DNA of 58,672 bases from an uncultured Lachnospiraceae bacterium (GTDB lineage: Bacteria > Bacillota > Clostridia > Lachnospirales > Lachnospiraceae): positions 1 to 58,672 of the forward strand of contig CANRDO010000016.1 of NCBI GenBank assembly GCA_947629385.1, given 5' to 3'. The number at the start of each line of letters is the position of its first letter. Position 1 is the stretch's first letter. Of the stretch, positions 25,482 to 33,910 are shown piece by piece. The position numbers and the translations under genes were made by a program. Below the pieces are notes generated by a model that ran no database searches, was not told the DNA's origin, and saw nothing but the letters and a program-made list of their open reading frames with translations.

Positions 25482-25621
25482 TCCTACGCATTGTTCCGCC
25501 GCCGCACCGCCGTAAACTCTGGCGGCCGGCTTCCGCACCCTGACAACATAATATGCTTACCCGGGCAGCCGGGGGACGTGCTCTCACCCGTTCCGAGTCC
25601 TTGCGGAAAGGGGTGATTATT

Positions 25622-25705
25622 ATGAGTACATATGAGGAATTTATGATAATCCTGACCGTTGGTCTGTTGATCGTCGCGATTCTGAGTCTGACACATAAGA
25701 AATAG
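25622..25705 (+). CDS. Holin-like type I toxin candidate, 27 residues
   Basis: A tiny ORF with a strong site (GGAAAGGGGTGATTATT) encodes MSTYEEFMIILTVGLLIVAI followed by LSLTHKK: one membrane helix with a charged tail, the pattern of holin-like (Hol_Tox/TxpA-type) toxins. AGCCGTCCTG...AACGGCT just after the stop can form a terminator-like hairpin in either direction. The known family is controlled by a convergent antisense RNA; none is proven here. The cassette is flanked by the inverted repeats ATAATATGCTTA (25549-25560) and TAAGCATATTAT (25801-25812). Confidence 0.75.
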   Translation: MSTYEEFMIILTVGLLIVAILSLTHKK

Positions 25706-25858
25706 CCGTCCTGCTCCCTGAGAAGAATAGAACGGCTGTTTCTACAGTAGATATTTTTCGCCGGGTCGGGTGACGTGCACTCACCTTCCGGCTGTCCTGT
25801 TAAGCATATTATACGGTATGCGTATAAATTTGTCAAATACAGAAATGAGGTGATTTCC

Positions 25859-27163
25859 ACGGCGTACATCAAGAAAAAGAAAAACGGTTCCTATCTGATC
25901 ACGGTCAGCTGCGGGCGTGACAGCAAGGATAAGAAGATCACCAGGTCGACCACATTCCGGCCGGAGCTGTTTACGGCAAAGGGCCACCAAAAAACGGAAG
26001 GCACCATTCAGAAAGAGGTATCTGCTTTTGCTGCCAGTTTCGAGAAAAAAGTGCTGGCCGGAGACTATACGGACGGCGCAACCATGACTTTTGAGGAATA
26101 TTCTCACAGGTATCTGGAGGAATACGCCCGGATCAGCCAGGCGCCGCGGACGCTCCAGAGCACAGAGGCCGCAATAAAGCTGTTCATTCCAGATTTTGGC
26201 TATCTTCCGCTTGAACGTCTGACCCCTCTCTTCCTGCAGGAATACACAAACAACCTCTTTACAGTCCCAAAAGAAAACGGATCCGGAACACTTTCGCACG
26301 GTACCATCAAGCGCCGCATGGCTGTATTATCTGCCATGTTGTCGCAGGCCGTCCGCTGGAACCTGATCCAAAGTAATCCTATGGACCGGGTCCAGATCCG
26401 GCAGAGTGCTGCCGCACCGGATACAGATAAGGTTATGTGTTTCAACCAGGAACAGGCTGAGGCTTTCCTGTCTGCTTTGGACAATCCCCTGCTGTACCGG
26501 TACCAGCGCAAAGGAACCGATCCTGAAGGCTCTTCACACAAATATCAGGCGGAGCACAGTATACACCTACAGCTGAAGCTCTTATTTTATCTTGCCATGT
26601 TCACCGGCTGCCGCCGCGGCGAGCTGATCGCGCTCCAGTGGCCTGACATTGACTTTAATGAGTCGACGGTCAGCATAACGAAAAGCACCTGTCAGGTTGA
26701 CGGCAGAGCAATCACCAAGGCCACCAAGACAAAAGGATCTGTCCGTACATTGGCAATTCCCTCTCTGGTGGTCGATCTGGCAAAGCAATGGAAAACGGCA
26801 CAGCAGCGTTACCGCCTGCAGATCGGTTCAAAGTGGGAAGGGGATAATTATGTATTCATCCAGTGGAACGGTCGCCAGATGCATCTTGACACGCCATACC
26901 AAGCATTTCACAGGATCATAAATAATTACAATGCGAACAGGCCGGCCGACGCGCCGGAGCTTCCCCTGATTCCGCTGCATGGCCTGCGGCACACCGCCGC
27001 TACCCTGCTGATCAGCCAGGGCATAGACGTCCGCACGGTTTCCGGAAGGCTCGGCCACTCCAGTACATCCACCACCATGAATATTTACGCCCATGCGCTG
27101 AAAGAGCTGGACAAGACCGCATCAGACAAGCTCGAGGCAGCCCTTTTGAAAGCGTCCGTGTAA
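25859..27163 (+). CDS. Tyrosine integrase of the element
   Basis: About 434 residues: an N-terminal arm-binding AP2-like domain (AYIKKKKNGSYLITVSCGRD), a SAM-like core-binding domain (TFEEYSHRYLEEYARISQAPRTL), and the catalytic domain with GCRRGELIALQW (Arg), HGLRHTAATLL (H-x-x-R) and LGHSSTSTTMNIYAHA (His and Tyr). The family normally starts with ATG before AYIKK; here that codon is ACG (25859-25861), ideally spaced from GAGGTGAT. GTG 25850 is in frame but lies inside the ribosome binding site, and GTG 25775 is far upstream. The gene is next to attR, as expected for an integrase that uses the adjacent tRNA. Confidence 0.9.
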   Translation, partial: TAYIKKKKNGSYLITVSCGRDSKDKKITRSTTFRPELFTAKGHQKTEGTIQKEVSAFAASFEKKVLAGDYTDGATMTFEEYSHRYLEEYARISQAPRTLQSTEAAIKLFIPDFGYLPLERLTPLFLQEYTNNLFTVPKENGSGTLSHGTIKRRMAVLSAMLSQAVRWNLIQSNPMDRVQIRQSAAAPDTDKVMCFNQEQAEAFLSALDNPLLYRYQRKGTDPEGSSHKYQAEHSIHLQLKLLFYLAMFTGCRRGELIALQWPDIDFNESTVSITKSTCQVDGRAITKATKTKGSVRTLAIPSLVVDLAKQWKTAQQRYRLQIGSKWEGDNYVFIQWNGRQMHLDTPYQAFHRIINNYNANRPADAPELPLIPLHGLRHTAATLLISQGIDVRTVSGRLGHSSTSTTMNIYAHALKELDKTASDKLEAALLKASV

Positions 27164-27178
27164 AGTTTTTTCAAAGTT

Positions 27179-27196
27179 CGGTCGACAATCGGTCGA
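27179..27196. promoter_or_regulatory. Right arm-type sites, two CGGTCGA copies
   Basis: CGGTCGA at 27179-27185 and 27190-27196, 11 bases apart, in the same orientation and context as the left-end copies. Confidence 0.6.
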
Positions 27197-27249
27197 TTTT
27201 TTAAGGAAATCAGCTCATGACTGACTGTTGAAACAAATTCAAGGCATTG

Positions 27250-27263
27250 AAAAAGTCCCGTAT

Positions 27264-27276
<13 letters not shown>
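27250..27276 (-). terminator. tRNA-Thr terminator, supplied by the element
   Basis: AAAAGTCCCG (27251-27260) pairs with CGGGACTTTT (27267-27276), just after the tRNA 3' end. Confidence 0.85.
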
Positions 27277-27355
<79 letters not shown>

Positions 27356-27385
27356 ATCTCGGCTGGCTTTCCAGCCGACTTTTGT

Positions 27386-27414
27386 ATTATATATAATTTC
27401 CATTCATTTTGCAA
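27386..27414 (-). promoter_or_regulatory. Promoter of tRNA-Thr
   Basis: On the minus strand TTGCAA (27414-27409) and TATAAT (27391-27386) are 17 bases apart. A hairpin, TCGGCTGG/CCAGCCGA, lies between the predicted start and the tRNA. Confidence 0.75.
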
Positions 27415-27443
27415 GTCTTTTTTTCAGGAGTTTCACGACGCCA

Positions 27444-28208
27444 TTATGTATCCTGTCCCGCCCTGAGAAGCTTCAGCTCTTCAATGATTGCCGGCAGCGC
27501 AACCTTCGCCTGTTCACTGATAAAATAGTCAGCGTCCTGATCGCCGCGCGCAGCCCCGGAATGAATGAGGATCACACTGTGACCCTTGTAATATTTCAGG
27601 AATTGCTGGGCCATCTCGGATTTCATGTAGGCGCCGGCGAGAAGTAACGTATCAGCTTTGGATACCTCCTCGGCAGCCTTTGTCATCCGGCCGATGTTGA
27701 TCATCTCTCCCACCAACGTCACGCCAGGGTGGATCGGGATCCGGCACTTTTCACAGAGCGGCACTTTTTTCGCGTCGCGCAGGTATTCCATCGGGTACTC
27801 TCTGCCGCAGCGCGGGCAATGATTCTTCTCATAGATATTTCCATGAAGATCGTAGACGTTCTGACATCCGGCGCGCTTCGGGAAATCAAAGAGCTGCCGG
27901 CTGATCGTGGCCTTCAGCACGCCCATGCGCTCCAGCTCGGCAAGCGCCTGAAACGAAATGCCGGGATCCTCCTTTGCCTGGTTCAGAACCTCATTCTGGT
28001 AAAACTCGTAGAACTTCTCAACACGTGTGCTGAAAAACTGCGCGCTGAACAGCTCCTCCGGAGAATAGTCGTATTTCGTCTCAATCGAATAGGCCGTCTC
28101 CATATTTCGCATGGAGGAGATCCCGTCCTCCACGATCATCTCGCGGCCGGAGAGACATACGACATAGCTGCTCTTCTGTAAAATTTCTGCGATCTGTCTG
28201 TAAATCAT
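27444..28208 (-). CDS. Degenerate Sir2-like (sirtuin) protein
   Basis: The 254-residue protein keeps sirtuin parts: a DLHGNIYEKNHCPRCGREYP block with the HG pair and first Cys pair, CEKCR as the second Cys pair, HPGVTLVGE and ADTLLLAGAYM. But the NAD-binding GAG-x-S motif reads LSGREMIVEDGIS, and the TQNID segment reads ISRQLFDFPKRAG. Catalytic deacetylation is therefore doubtful; an NAD-binding or other sirtuin-like role is possible. ATG 28208 follows GGGGGTGAGGGT. It is 88 bases downstream of the His-rich CsoR-like gene, in the same direction. Confidence 0.8.
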   Translation of the reverse strand: MIYRQIAEILQKSSYVVCLSGREMIVEDGISSMRNMETAYSIETKYDYSPEELFSAQFFSTRVEKFYEFYQNEVLNQAKEDPGISFQALAELERMGVLKATISRQLFDFPKRAGCQNVYDLHGNIYEKNHCPRCGREYPMEYLRDAKKVPLCEKCRIPIHPGVTLVGEMINIGRMTKAAEEVSKADTLLLAGAYMKSEMAQQFLKYYKGHSVILIHSGAARGDQDADYFISEQAKVALPAIIEELKLLRAGQDT

Positions 28209-28296
28209 ACCCTCACCCCCGATGCTGCCGTCCCTTCCGTGACCGGCAGCGTTTCTGACCAGTCGACGCCCCGCCTGCAAAAAGGATCTTCACAGT

Positions 28297-28746
28297 TTAC
28301 TTGATAAAGCGGTCGATCGCATTGCTGAGTTCCTCTATCTCCTGCATGTCGCCCGATTCGATCGCGTCGACAAGACAGTGCTTAATATGATCCTGAAGGA
28401 TCACCTTGCCGGTATTGTTGATAGCGGCTTTCACCGCGGAAAGCTGGATCAGCACTTCACTGCAGTCCCTTCCGTCCTCGACCATGCGCTTGATGGACTG
28501 CATGTGTCCGATCACCTTAGAGAGACGGTTCAATACGGCTTTCGTGTTCTCATGCGTGTGTGTGTGCTCATGCCCGTGTCCGGCGGTTCCCGCATGTGTG
28601 TGCGTGTGCTCATACACTACGCCGTCGCTGCCTACATGCGTATGGGTGTGCTCGTAGGCAACGCCGTTCTCATCTGTGTGCGTATGCGCATGCGTGTGAC
28701 TGCAGGCCTCGGAGGCATGAACGTTTTGTCCGTCAGAATTTACCAT
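28297..28746 (-). CDS. CsoR/RcnR-family metal-sensing repressor with His-rich N-terminus
   Basis: The last 85 residues form a CsoR-type all-helical domain (RLSKVIGHMQSIKRMVEDGRDCSEVLIQL). The Cys-His-Cys metal set is present: Cys in GRDCS, then His and Cys in DHIKHC. The first 65 residues are an extension with 16 histidines, arranged in three EHTHTH-type repeats. CsoR relatives are normally 85-105 residues, so the extension is extra and probably metal-binding. Cu, Ni or Co cannot be told apart. No metal transporter adjoins; glgB is upstream and the sirtuin-like gene is downstream. Confidence 0.85.
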   Translation of the reverse strand: MVNSDGQNVHASEACSHTHAHTHTDENGVAYEHTHTHVGSDGVVYEHTHTHAGTAGHGHEHTHTHENTKAVLNRLSKVIGHMQSIKRMVEDGRDCSEVLIQLSAVKAAINNTGKVILQDHIKHCLVDAIESGDMQEIEELSNAIDRFIK

Positions 28747-28782
28747 AAAAATCTCCCGTTTTCGTCCTGTTGGTTCCGATAT

Positions 28783-31125
28783 CTATTTTGTACCGCCGGA
28801 TTTCTTCGTCCGGCCACGTTTCACAGCCGACTTAGTAGCCTGAACGTCGGCTCCCTGCGCAGCTTTCTTTTTCGCTTTGGCCGGCTCAGAGGCTTTGGCA
28901 GCCTTTGTCGCGTCCGTCTCCTCAATCCTGGTGCACTTGAAGACAGAAATCCCCATCGGTGGTACAAGCACCTCAATTGAATTCTCTCTGTCGTCGCAGG
29001 GGCTCTTTTTGGACGTCTTGACGCGCGGATTGATATTCCCCTCCCCGCCGAACACGGTGCTGTCGCTGTTAAAGATTTCCTTGAACTTTCCGTTATAAGG
29101 TACACCGATCTTATGCTTCGCATAGGCAAGCGGCGAGAAGTTACAGACGATGAGCAGGTCGTCCTCCTGCCGATTTCCTCTCCGCATAAACACGAGCATA
29201 TTCTCATTCGCGGATATGTTGTTGATCCACTCGAAGCCAAACGGATCGTAATCTCTGCAGTACAAGGCCGACTGTTCCTTGTAAAGCCGGATCAGCGCCT
29301 GGACATAATTTTTGAAGTTCTTATGGTCGTCGTACTCCAGCAGGTTCCATTCGACGGCACGCTCCTCGCTCCACTCTGTGAACTGCGCAATGTCCTGCCC
29401 CATGAACAGAAGCTTCTTGCCGGGATGCGTCAGCATGTAGCCGTAGGCTGCGCGAAGGTTCGAAAATTTGGACTGGCGCTTGCCCGGCATCTTGCCGATC
29501 ATTGAGCTCTTTCCGTGCACGACCTCGTCATGTGACAGCGTCAGGATAAAGTCCTCGCTGTAAGCGTAGATCATGCTGAAGGTGAGCTCGCCATGGTGAT
29601 GGGAGCGGAAAAACGGGTCAAGCTGCATATAGCCGAGAAAATCGTTCATCCAGCCCATGTTCCACTTGTAGTCAAATCCGAGCCCGTCCTCTTCCACCGG
29701 AGTCGTGATCTTCGGCCATGCCGAGGATTCCTCCGCGATGAGCAGAGACCCGTCCTGATCCTTTTTGAAGATCGAATTCAGATGCTTGAAAAATTCGACA
29801 GCTTCCAGATTTTCATTGCCGCCGTACATGTTCGCGACCCATTCGCCATCGTTCCGTCCATAATCGAGATAGAGCATCGACGCGACCGCGTCCATGCGGA
29901 TTCCATCCGCGTGATAGACATTCTTCCAGAACAGCGCGTTAGCAATCAGGAAGTTGGAGACCTCAGGACGACCGTAATTGTAGATCAGAGTACCCCAGTG
30001 CGGGTGCGTCCCCTGTCTCGGATCCAGATGCTCGTACAGACAGGTGCCGTCAAAGCCGCACAGCCCATGCGTGTCGCGCGGGAAATGCGCCGGCACCCAG
30101 TCAAGGATCACGCCGATCCCCTGCCCGTGCATATAGTCGATAAAGTACATAAAATCCTGCGGCGTCCCGTAACGGGCGGTCGGCGCGTAATATCCGGTCA
30201 CCTGATACCCCCAGGATTCATCCAGCGGATGCTCCATCACCGGGAGCAGCTCGATATGAGTATAGCCCATCTCTTTCACATAGTCCGCGATCATCGGCGC
30301 AAGCTCGCGGTAATTGTAAAAATACCGGCCGTCCTCCGGCTTCGCGAACGAGCCGAGATGCACCTCATACACAAACATCGGCTTGTCCTTGGTATCAAGT
30401 CCTCTGCGCTGTTCCATCCACTTCTGATCGCTCCAGCTGAAATCGTTCAGATCCGCCACGATCGAAGCTGTATTCGGGCGCAGCTCCGCCGCATTGCCGT
30501 AAGGGTCGGCTTTCAGGTATGTGAGCCCGCCCCTCGCCTTGATCTCGTACTTGTACAGCGTGCCTGCCTCCAGTCCCGGCACAAAAAGATCAAAAATGCC
30601 GGAATTCCAGAGCCTGCGCATCGGAAGCCGCCGGCCGTCCCAGAGATTGAAATCCCCGACGACACTGACGCGCATCGCATTCGGCGCCCACACGGCAAAA
30701 TAGACCCCCGGCGTCCCGTCGATCGTCATCGGATGCGCGCCGAGTTTCTCATAGATATCATAGCAGATCCCGGCGTTGAATTTCTTCGTGTCCTTCTCTG
30801 TGATCTGCGGCGCAAATACATACGGATCCCTGAGCTCCTGCTTTTTGCCGTCTGTATAGGTCACGAGATAGCTGTATTCCGGGATCTTTTTCCCAGGGAG
30901 AAGCACGGCGAAATATCCGGCTTCGTCCTCCTGATCCATCTGGTACGGCGTTTTGCGCCCGGCCGTCTTTACCGCCACAGATTTCGCGTCCGGGAAGAAC
31001 GCCTGGATCATGATTCCATCCTCTGTCTGATGCGGTCCGAGGTATTTCTCCGGGTGATCTTCTTCAGAATAGACGATCGCTTCTACGCCCGCCCAGTCCA
31101 TCATATCATATAACTTTTCATCCAT
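28783..31125 (-). CDS. glgB: 1,4-alpha-glucan branching enzyme
   Basis: GlgB makes alpha-1,6 branches in glycogen. The 780-residue protein has a duplicated N-terminal CBM48 region, the GH13 core with GIRMDAVASMLYLDY (nucleophilic Asp), LLIAEESSAWP (acid-base Glu) and LSHDEVVHGK, and a C-terminal beta domain. A Lys/Ala-rich tail of about 45 residues (AKAKKKAAQGADVQ, VKRGRTKKSGGTK) follows and is not part of the usual enzyme. GGAGGTATTGCT precedes the ATG. No other glycogen gene is in the window. Confidence 0.95.
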   Translation of the reverse strand: MDEKLYDMMDWAGVEAIVYSEEDHPEKYLGPHQTEDGIMIQAFFPDAKSVAVKTAGRKTPYQMDQEDEAGYFAVLLPGKKIPEYSYLVTYTDGKKQELRDPYVFAPQITEKDTKKFNAGICYDIYEKLGAHPMTIDGTPGVYFAVWAPNAMRVSVVGDFNLWDGRRLPMRRLWNSGIFDLFVPGLEAGTLYKYEIKARGGLTYLKADPYGNAAELRPNTASIVADLNDFSWSDQKWMEQRRGLDTKDKPMFVYEVHLGSFAKPEDGRYFYNYRELAPMIADYVKEMGYTHIELLPVMEHPLDESWGYQVTGYYAPTARYGTPQDFMYFIDYMHGQGIGVILDWVPAHFPRDTHGLCGFDGTCLYEHLDPRQGTHPHWGTLIYNYGRPEVSNFLIANALFWKNVYHADGIRMDAVASMLYLDYGRNDGEWVANMYGGNENLEAVEFFKHLNSIFKKDQDGSLLIAEESSAWPKITTPVEEDGLGFDYKWNMGWMNDFLGYMQLDPFFRSHHHGELTFSMIYAYSEDFILTLSHDEVVHGKSSMIGKMPGKRQSKFSNLRAAYGYMLTHPGKKLLFMGQDIAQFTEWSEERAVEWNLLEYDDHKNFKNYVQALIRLYKEQSALYCRDYDPFGFEWINNISANENMLVFMRRGNRQEDDLLIVCNFSPLAYAKHKIGVPYNGKFKEIFNSDSTVFGGEGNINPRVKTSKKSPCDDRENSIEVLVPPMGISVFKCTRIEETDATKAAKASEPAKAKKKAAQGADVQATKSAVKRGRTKKSGGTK

Positions 31126-31291
31126 AGCAATACCTCCAGACCTGAATTGTTTATCGATATTTATTATTTTAACACCTATTCAGAATAAACTCAAGGAAAG
31201 ATTCCGATCTGCCGCACAAACGGGAAACGGATTACTGTTCAGACCAGGCCGAAGCACTTGCTGCTGAGGCCGTAAGAAAGTGATTCAAGAG

Positions 31292-31362
31292 GCAGTTTGG
31301 GCTTCGCGAAGCGAATTTACATGCCCAAACTGCTCGTTACTGGTCACGGAGTGAACAGTAAC
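31292..31362. repeat. Nested inverted repeats between glgB and the DUF1015 gene
   Basis: GCAGTTTGGGC (31292-31302) is the exact inverse of GCCCAAACTGC (31323-31333). CTTCGCGAAG (31302-31311) is palindromic. GTTACTG (31336-31342) pairs with CAGTAAC (31356-31362), with an inner TCAC/GTGA. The 259-base gap holds no gene. The hairpins could terminate or be a dispersed repeat. Confidence 0.6.
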
Positions 31363-31384
31363 AAAAGGCAGCGTGTCTCGTCCT

Positions 31385-32623
31385 TTACCGCTCGATTTCA
31401 TGGATGAACAATCCGCTTCTCAGCTTCGGCTCAAACCAGGTGGATTTCGGCGGCATCAGGCTTCCGGCGTCTGCGACCGCAAAAAGCTCCGCGATTGAAG
31501 TCGGATACATGGCAAACGCCACCGCGCAGTCCGTATGTACCCTCCGCTCCAGCTCCGCAAGGCCGCGGATCCCCCCGATGAAATCGATCCGCGGATCCTC
31601 CTTTGGATTGCCGATTCCAAGCACCGGGCTCAACAGCTCATTTTGTAAGATCGACACGTCGAGACCCTGCACCGGATCATCACATTTGAATCTTTCATGA
31701 ACCCTCAGGCAATACCACCGATCGCCGAGATACATTGAGAAGCTTCCCTTTTCCTGTGGATTTTGCGCCTTGTCACAGAAAGTCACTTCAAACTTCTCCC
31801 GCAGCTTTTTCAAAAAGCTTTCTTTCGATAAACCGTTCAGATCTTTGACGACACGGTTATAGTCCATGATCATCAGATCCTCGTCCGGGAACAGAATGGA
31901 CAGAAAATAATTGAATTCTTCCTCGCCGGTATAGTTCGGGTGCTCCTCCCTGCGCTTCAGACCGACACGGACCGCGGACGCTGCCCTGTGATGACCGTCC
32001 GCGATATAGACTCTTTTTATTCCGGCAAATGCTTCACAGATCGCACGGATGTCAGCTACATCGGTAATCTGCCAGCCGCGGTGCCGTATCCCATCCTCAG
32101 AGGTAAAGTCAAACAGCACATTTCCATACTTTACTCTCTTCGTGATCGCCTGGATGCAGTCATTTTTCCGGTACGCAAGAAAGATCGGACCCGTCTGAGC
32201 GCTGCATACGTCTACATGCCGGATACGGTCGGCCTCCTTTTCTGCCCGCGTGTTTTCATGGCAGCGGATGGTTCCTTTCAGGTAATCGTCGATCGAAGCG
32301 CAGGCGACCAGACCTGTCTGTACTCTCCCGTTCATCGTCTGCTCATACAGATAAAAGCTGTCTGTTTCGTCCCGGCAGAAGATTCCTTTCGCGATGCGCT
32401 CCTGCAGCAGTTCGTCCGCTTTCTGATATACCTCTGTCGCATACATGTCGACGCCTTCCTCGAATTGCGTCTCCGGACGGTCGATATTCAGAAAGGACAG
32501 TCGATCCTTCGCTGCCTGAACATAGGCCTCCTTGCGGCTATACACGTCATACGGAAGCGCGGCCACACGCGACGCGTATTCCTTTGCCGGGCGAATCCCC
32601 CGGAATGGTCTGATGTTTACCAT
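31385..32623 (-). CDS. DUF1015 family protein
   Basis: The 412-residue protein (MVNIRPFRGIRPAKEYASRVAAL...) matches DUF1015 with YDVYSRKEA, HENTRAEKEADRIRH, YIADGHHRAASAVRV and DFIGGIRGLAELE. The function is unknown; the IADGHHR segment is well conserved and suggests an enzyme. In Clostridia it is often found beside serA and serC, as here, but a strong terminator at 32669-32710 separates it from serA. Confidence 0.85.
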   Translation of the reverse strand: MVNIRPFRGIRPAKEYASRVAALPYDVYSRKEAYVQAAKDRLSFLNIDRPETQFEEGVDMYATEVYQKADELLQERIAKGIFCRDETDSFYLYEQTMNGRVQTGLVACASIDDYLKGTIRCHENTRAEKEADRIRHVDVCSAQTGPIFLAYRKNDCIQAITKRVKYGNVLFDFTSEDGIRHRGWQITDVADIRAICEAFAGIKRVYIADGHHRAASAVRVGLKRREEHPNYTGEEEFNYFLSILFPDEDLMIMDYNRVVKDLNGLSKESFLKKLREKFEVTFCDKAQNPQEKGSFSMYLGDRWYCLRVHERFKCDDPVQGLDVSILQNELLSPVLGIGNPKEDPRIDFIGGIRGLAELERRVHTDCAVAFAMYPTSIAELFAVADAGSLMPPKSTWFEPKLRSGLFIHEIER

Positions 32624-32668
32624 ATGCTGTTCTCCCTCTTATTTCATATATTTAGCCATGCAGAACCG

Positions 32669-32710
32669 AAAAAAGGCGGCGCAGGTCTTTCTCATGTGAC
32701 CTGTACCGCC
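32669..32710 (-). terminator. serA terminator
   Basis: On the minus strand GGCGG-TA-CAGGTC (32710-32698) pairs with GACCTG-CG-CCGCC (32687-32675), followed by TTTTTT (32674-32669). Confidence 0.85.
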
Positions 32711-32745
32711 CGTCACGCTCATTTTTCTTGTAAAAATTTAACTGT

Positions 32746-33909
32746 TCAATTTGACTTGATTACCCGCACTTTGAGCACGCCGTCGATCGCGCGAAGCTCT
32801 TCAATCACTTCATCGGAAACTGTTGCGTCGAGGTCCAGCAGCGTGTAGGCGTAGTCGCCCTTGCTCGTGTTGCTCATGTTCTGGATATTCGTGTCCGAAA
32901 GCAGCTCTGTGAAGCGGCTGATCATCTTCTTGACGTTTCTGTGGTAGATCGCGATGCGCGACGCAGCCTCGCATTGACCCAGATCACAGTTCGGATAATT
33001 CACGGAATTTCGGATATTGCCGTTCTCCAGGAAATTGGCCAGCTCCTTGACAGCCATCACCGCGCAGTTGTCCTCCGACTCCGAGGTGGACGCGCCAAGG
33101 TGCGGCGTGAGGATGATGCCCTGTCTGCCGACCGTCAGCGTGTTCGGGAAATCCGAGATATACCGGCGCATGCGGCCCTCGTCCAGAGCCTCGATCACGG
33201 CCTCCTCGTCCACGAGCAGATCGCGTGCGAAGTTCAGAAGCACTACATTCGGCTTCATCAGCGCGATTGCGTCGCGGTTGATCATCTTCCGGGTGGAATC
33301 CAGAAGCGGCACATGGATCGTGATGTAGTCGCACTCGCGATAGATATCCTCCACGTCATAGGTGTGGCGGATGCTCCTCGAAAGATTCCACGCTGCGTCC
33401 ACGGAGATGTAGGGATCGTAGCCGTAGACCTCCATCCCGAGATGCGTAGCCGCGTTCGCCACCTGAACGCCGATCGCCCCAAGTCCGATGATGCCGAGCT
33501 TTTTGTCCTGCAGCTCGCTTCCGGCAAATTTCTTCTTCTCCTTCTCGGTCACCGCCGCGATATCCGGATTCCAGGTCTGGCTCTGCACCCAGTTGGCGCC
33601 GCCGATGATATCGCGCGCCGCGAGCAGCATACCCGCGAAGACAAGCTCCTTGACGCCATTCGCGTTCGCTCCCGGCGTGTTGAAGACGACGATTCCCTGC
33701 TCCGCGCAACGGTCCAGCGGAATGTTGTTCACGCCCGCCCCGGCCCTGGCGATCGCCAGCAGCGAATCCGGCAGCTCCATGTCGTGCATCTTCGCGCTGC
33801 GGACGAGAACCGCGTCGGCTTCTTTGATGTCATCCACCTGTTCATATTCCTCCGAGAAGCGCTTCAGTCCGACCTCGGCAATCGGATTCAGACATTTATA
33901 TCGGTACAT
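32746..33909 (-). CDS. serA: D-3-phosphoglycerate dehydrogenase
   Basis: SerA oxidises 3-phosphoglycerate, the first step to serine. The 387-residue product has GLGAIGVQVANAATHLGM (NAD fold), NFARDLLVDEEAV, TPHLGASTSESEDNCA (catalytic His) and a C-terminal ACT domain that usually senses serine. ATG 33909 (MYRYKCLNP) is preferred by its spacing from AAAGGAGA; two further ATGs lie 9 and 21 bases upstream. The start is immediately past the serC stop, so the genes are coupled. Confidence 0.95.
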   Translation of the reverse strand: MYRYKCLNPIAEVGLKRFSEEYEQVDDIKEADAVLVRSAKMHDMELPDSLLAIARAGAGVNNIPLDRCAEQGIVVFNTPGANANGVKELVFAGMLLAARDIIGGANWVQSQTWNPDIAAVTEKEKKKFAGSELQDKKLGIIGLGAIGVQVANAATHLGMEVYGYDPYISVDAAWNLSRSIRHTYDVEDIYRECDYITIHVPLLDSTRKMINRDAIALMKPNVVLLNFARDLLVDEEAVIEALDEGRMRRYISDFPNTLTVGRQGIILTPHLGASTSESEDNCAVMAVKELANFLENGNIRNSVNYPNCDLGQCEAASRIAIYHRNVKKMISRFTELLSDTNIQNMSNTSKGDYAYTLLDLDATVSDEVIEELRAIDGVLKVRVIKSN

Positions 33910-33910
33910 T

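Noticed and set aside
29593..31113. Long open frame of 506 codons on the plus strand opposite glgB
   Set aside because: It is a mirror of glgB codon bias, without a family match or a ribosome binding site. Similar antisense frames lie opposite serA, serC, ilvB and tgt and are left out for the same reason.
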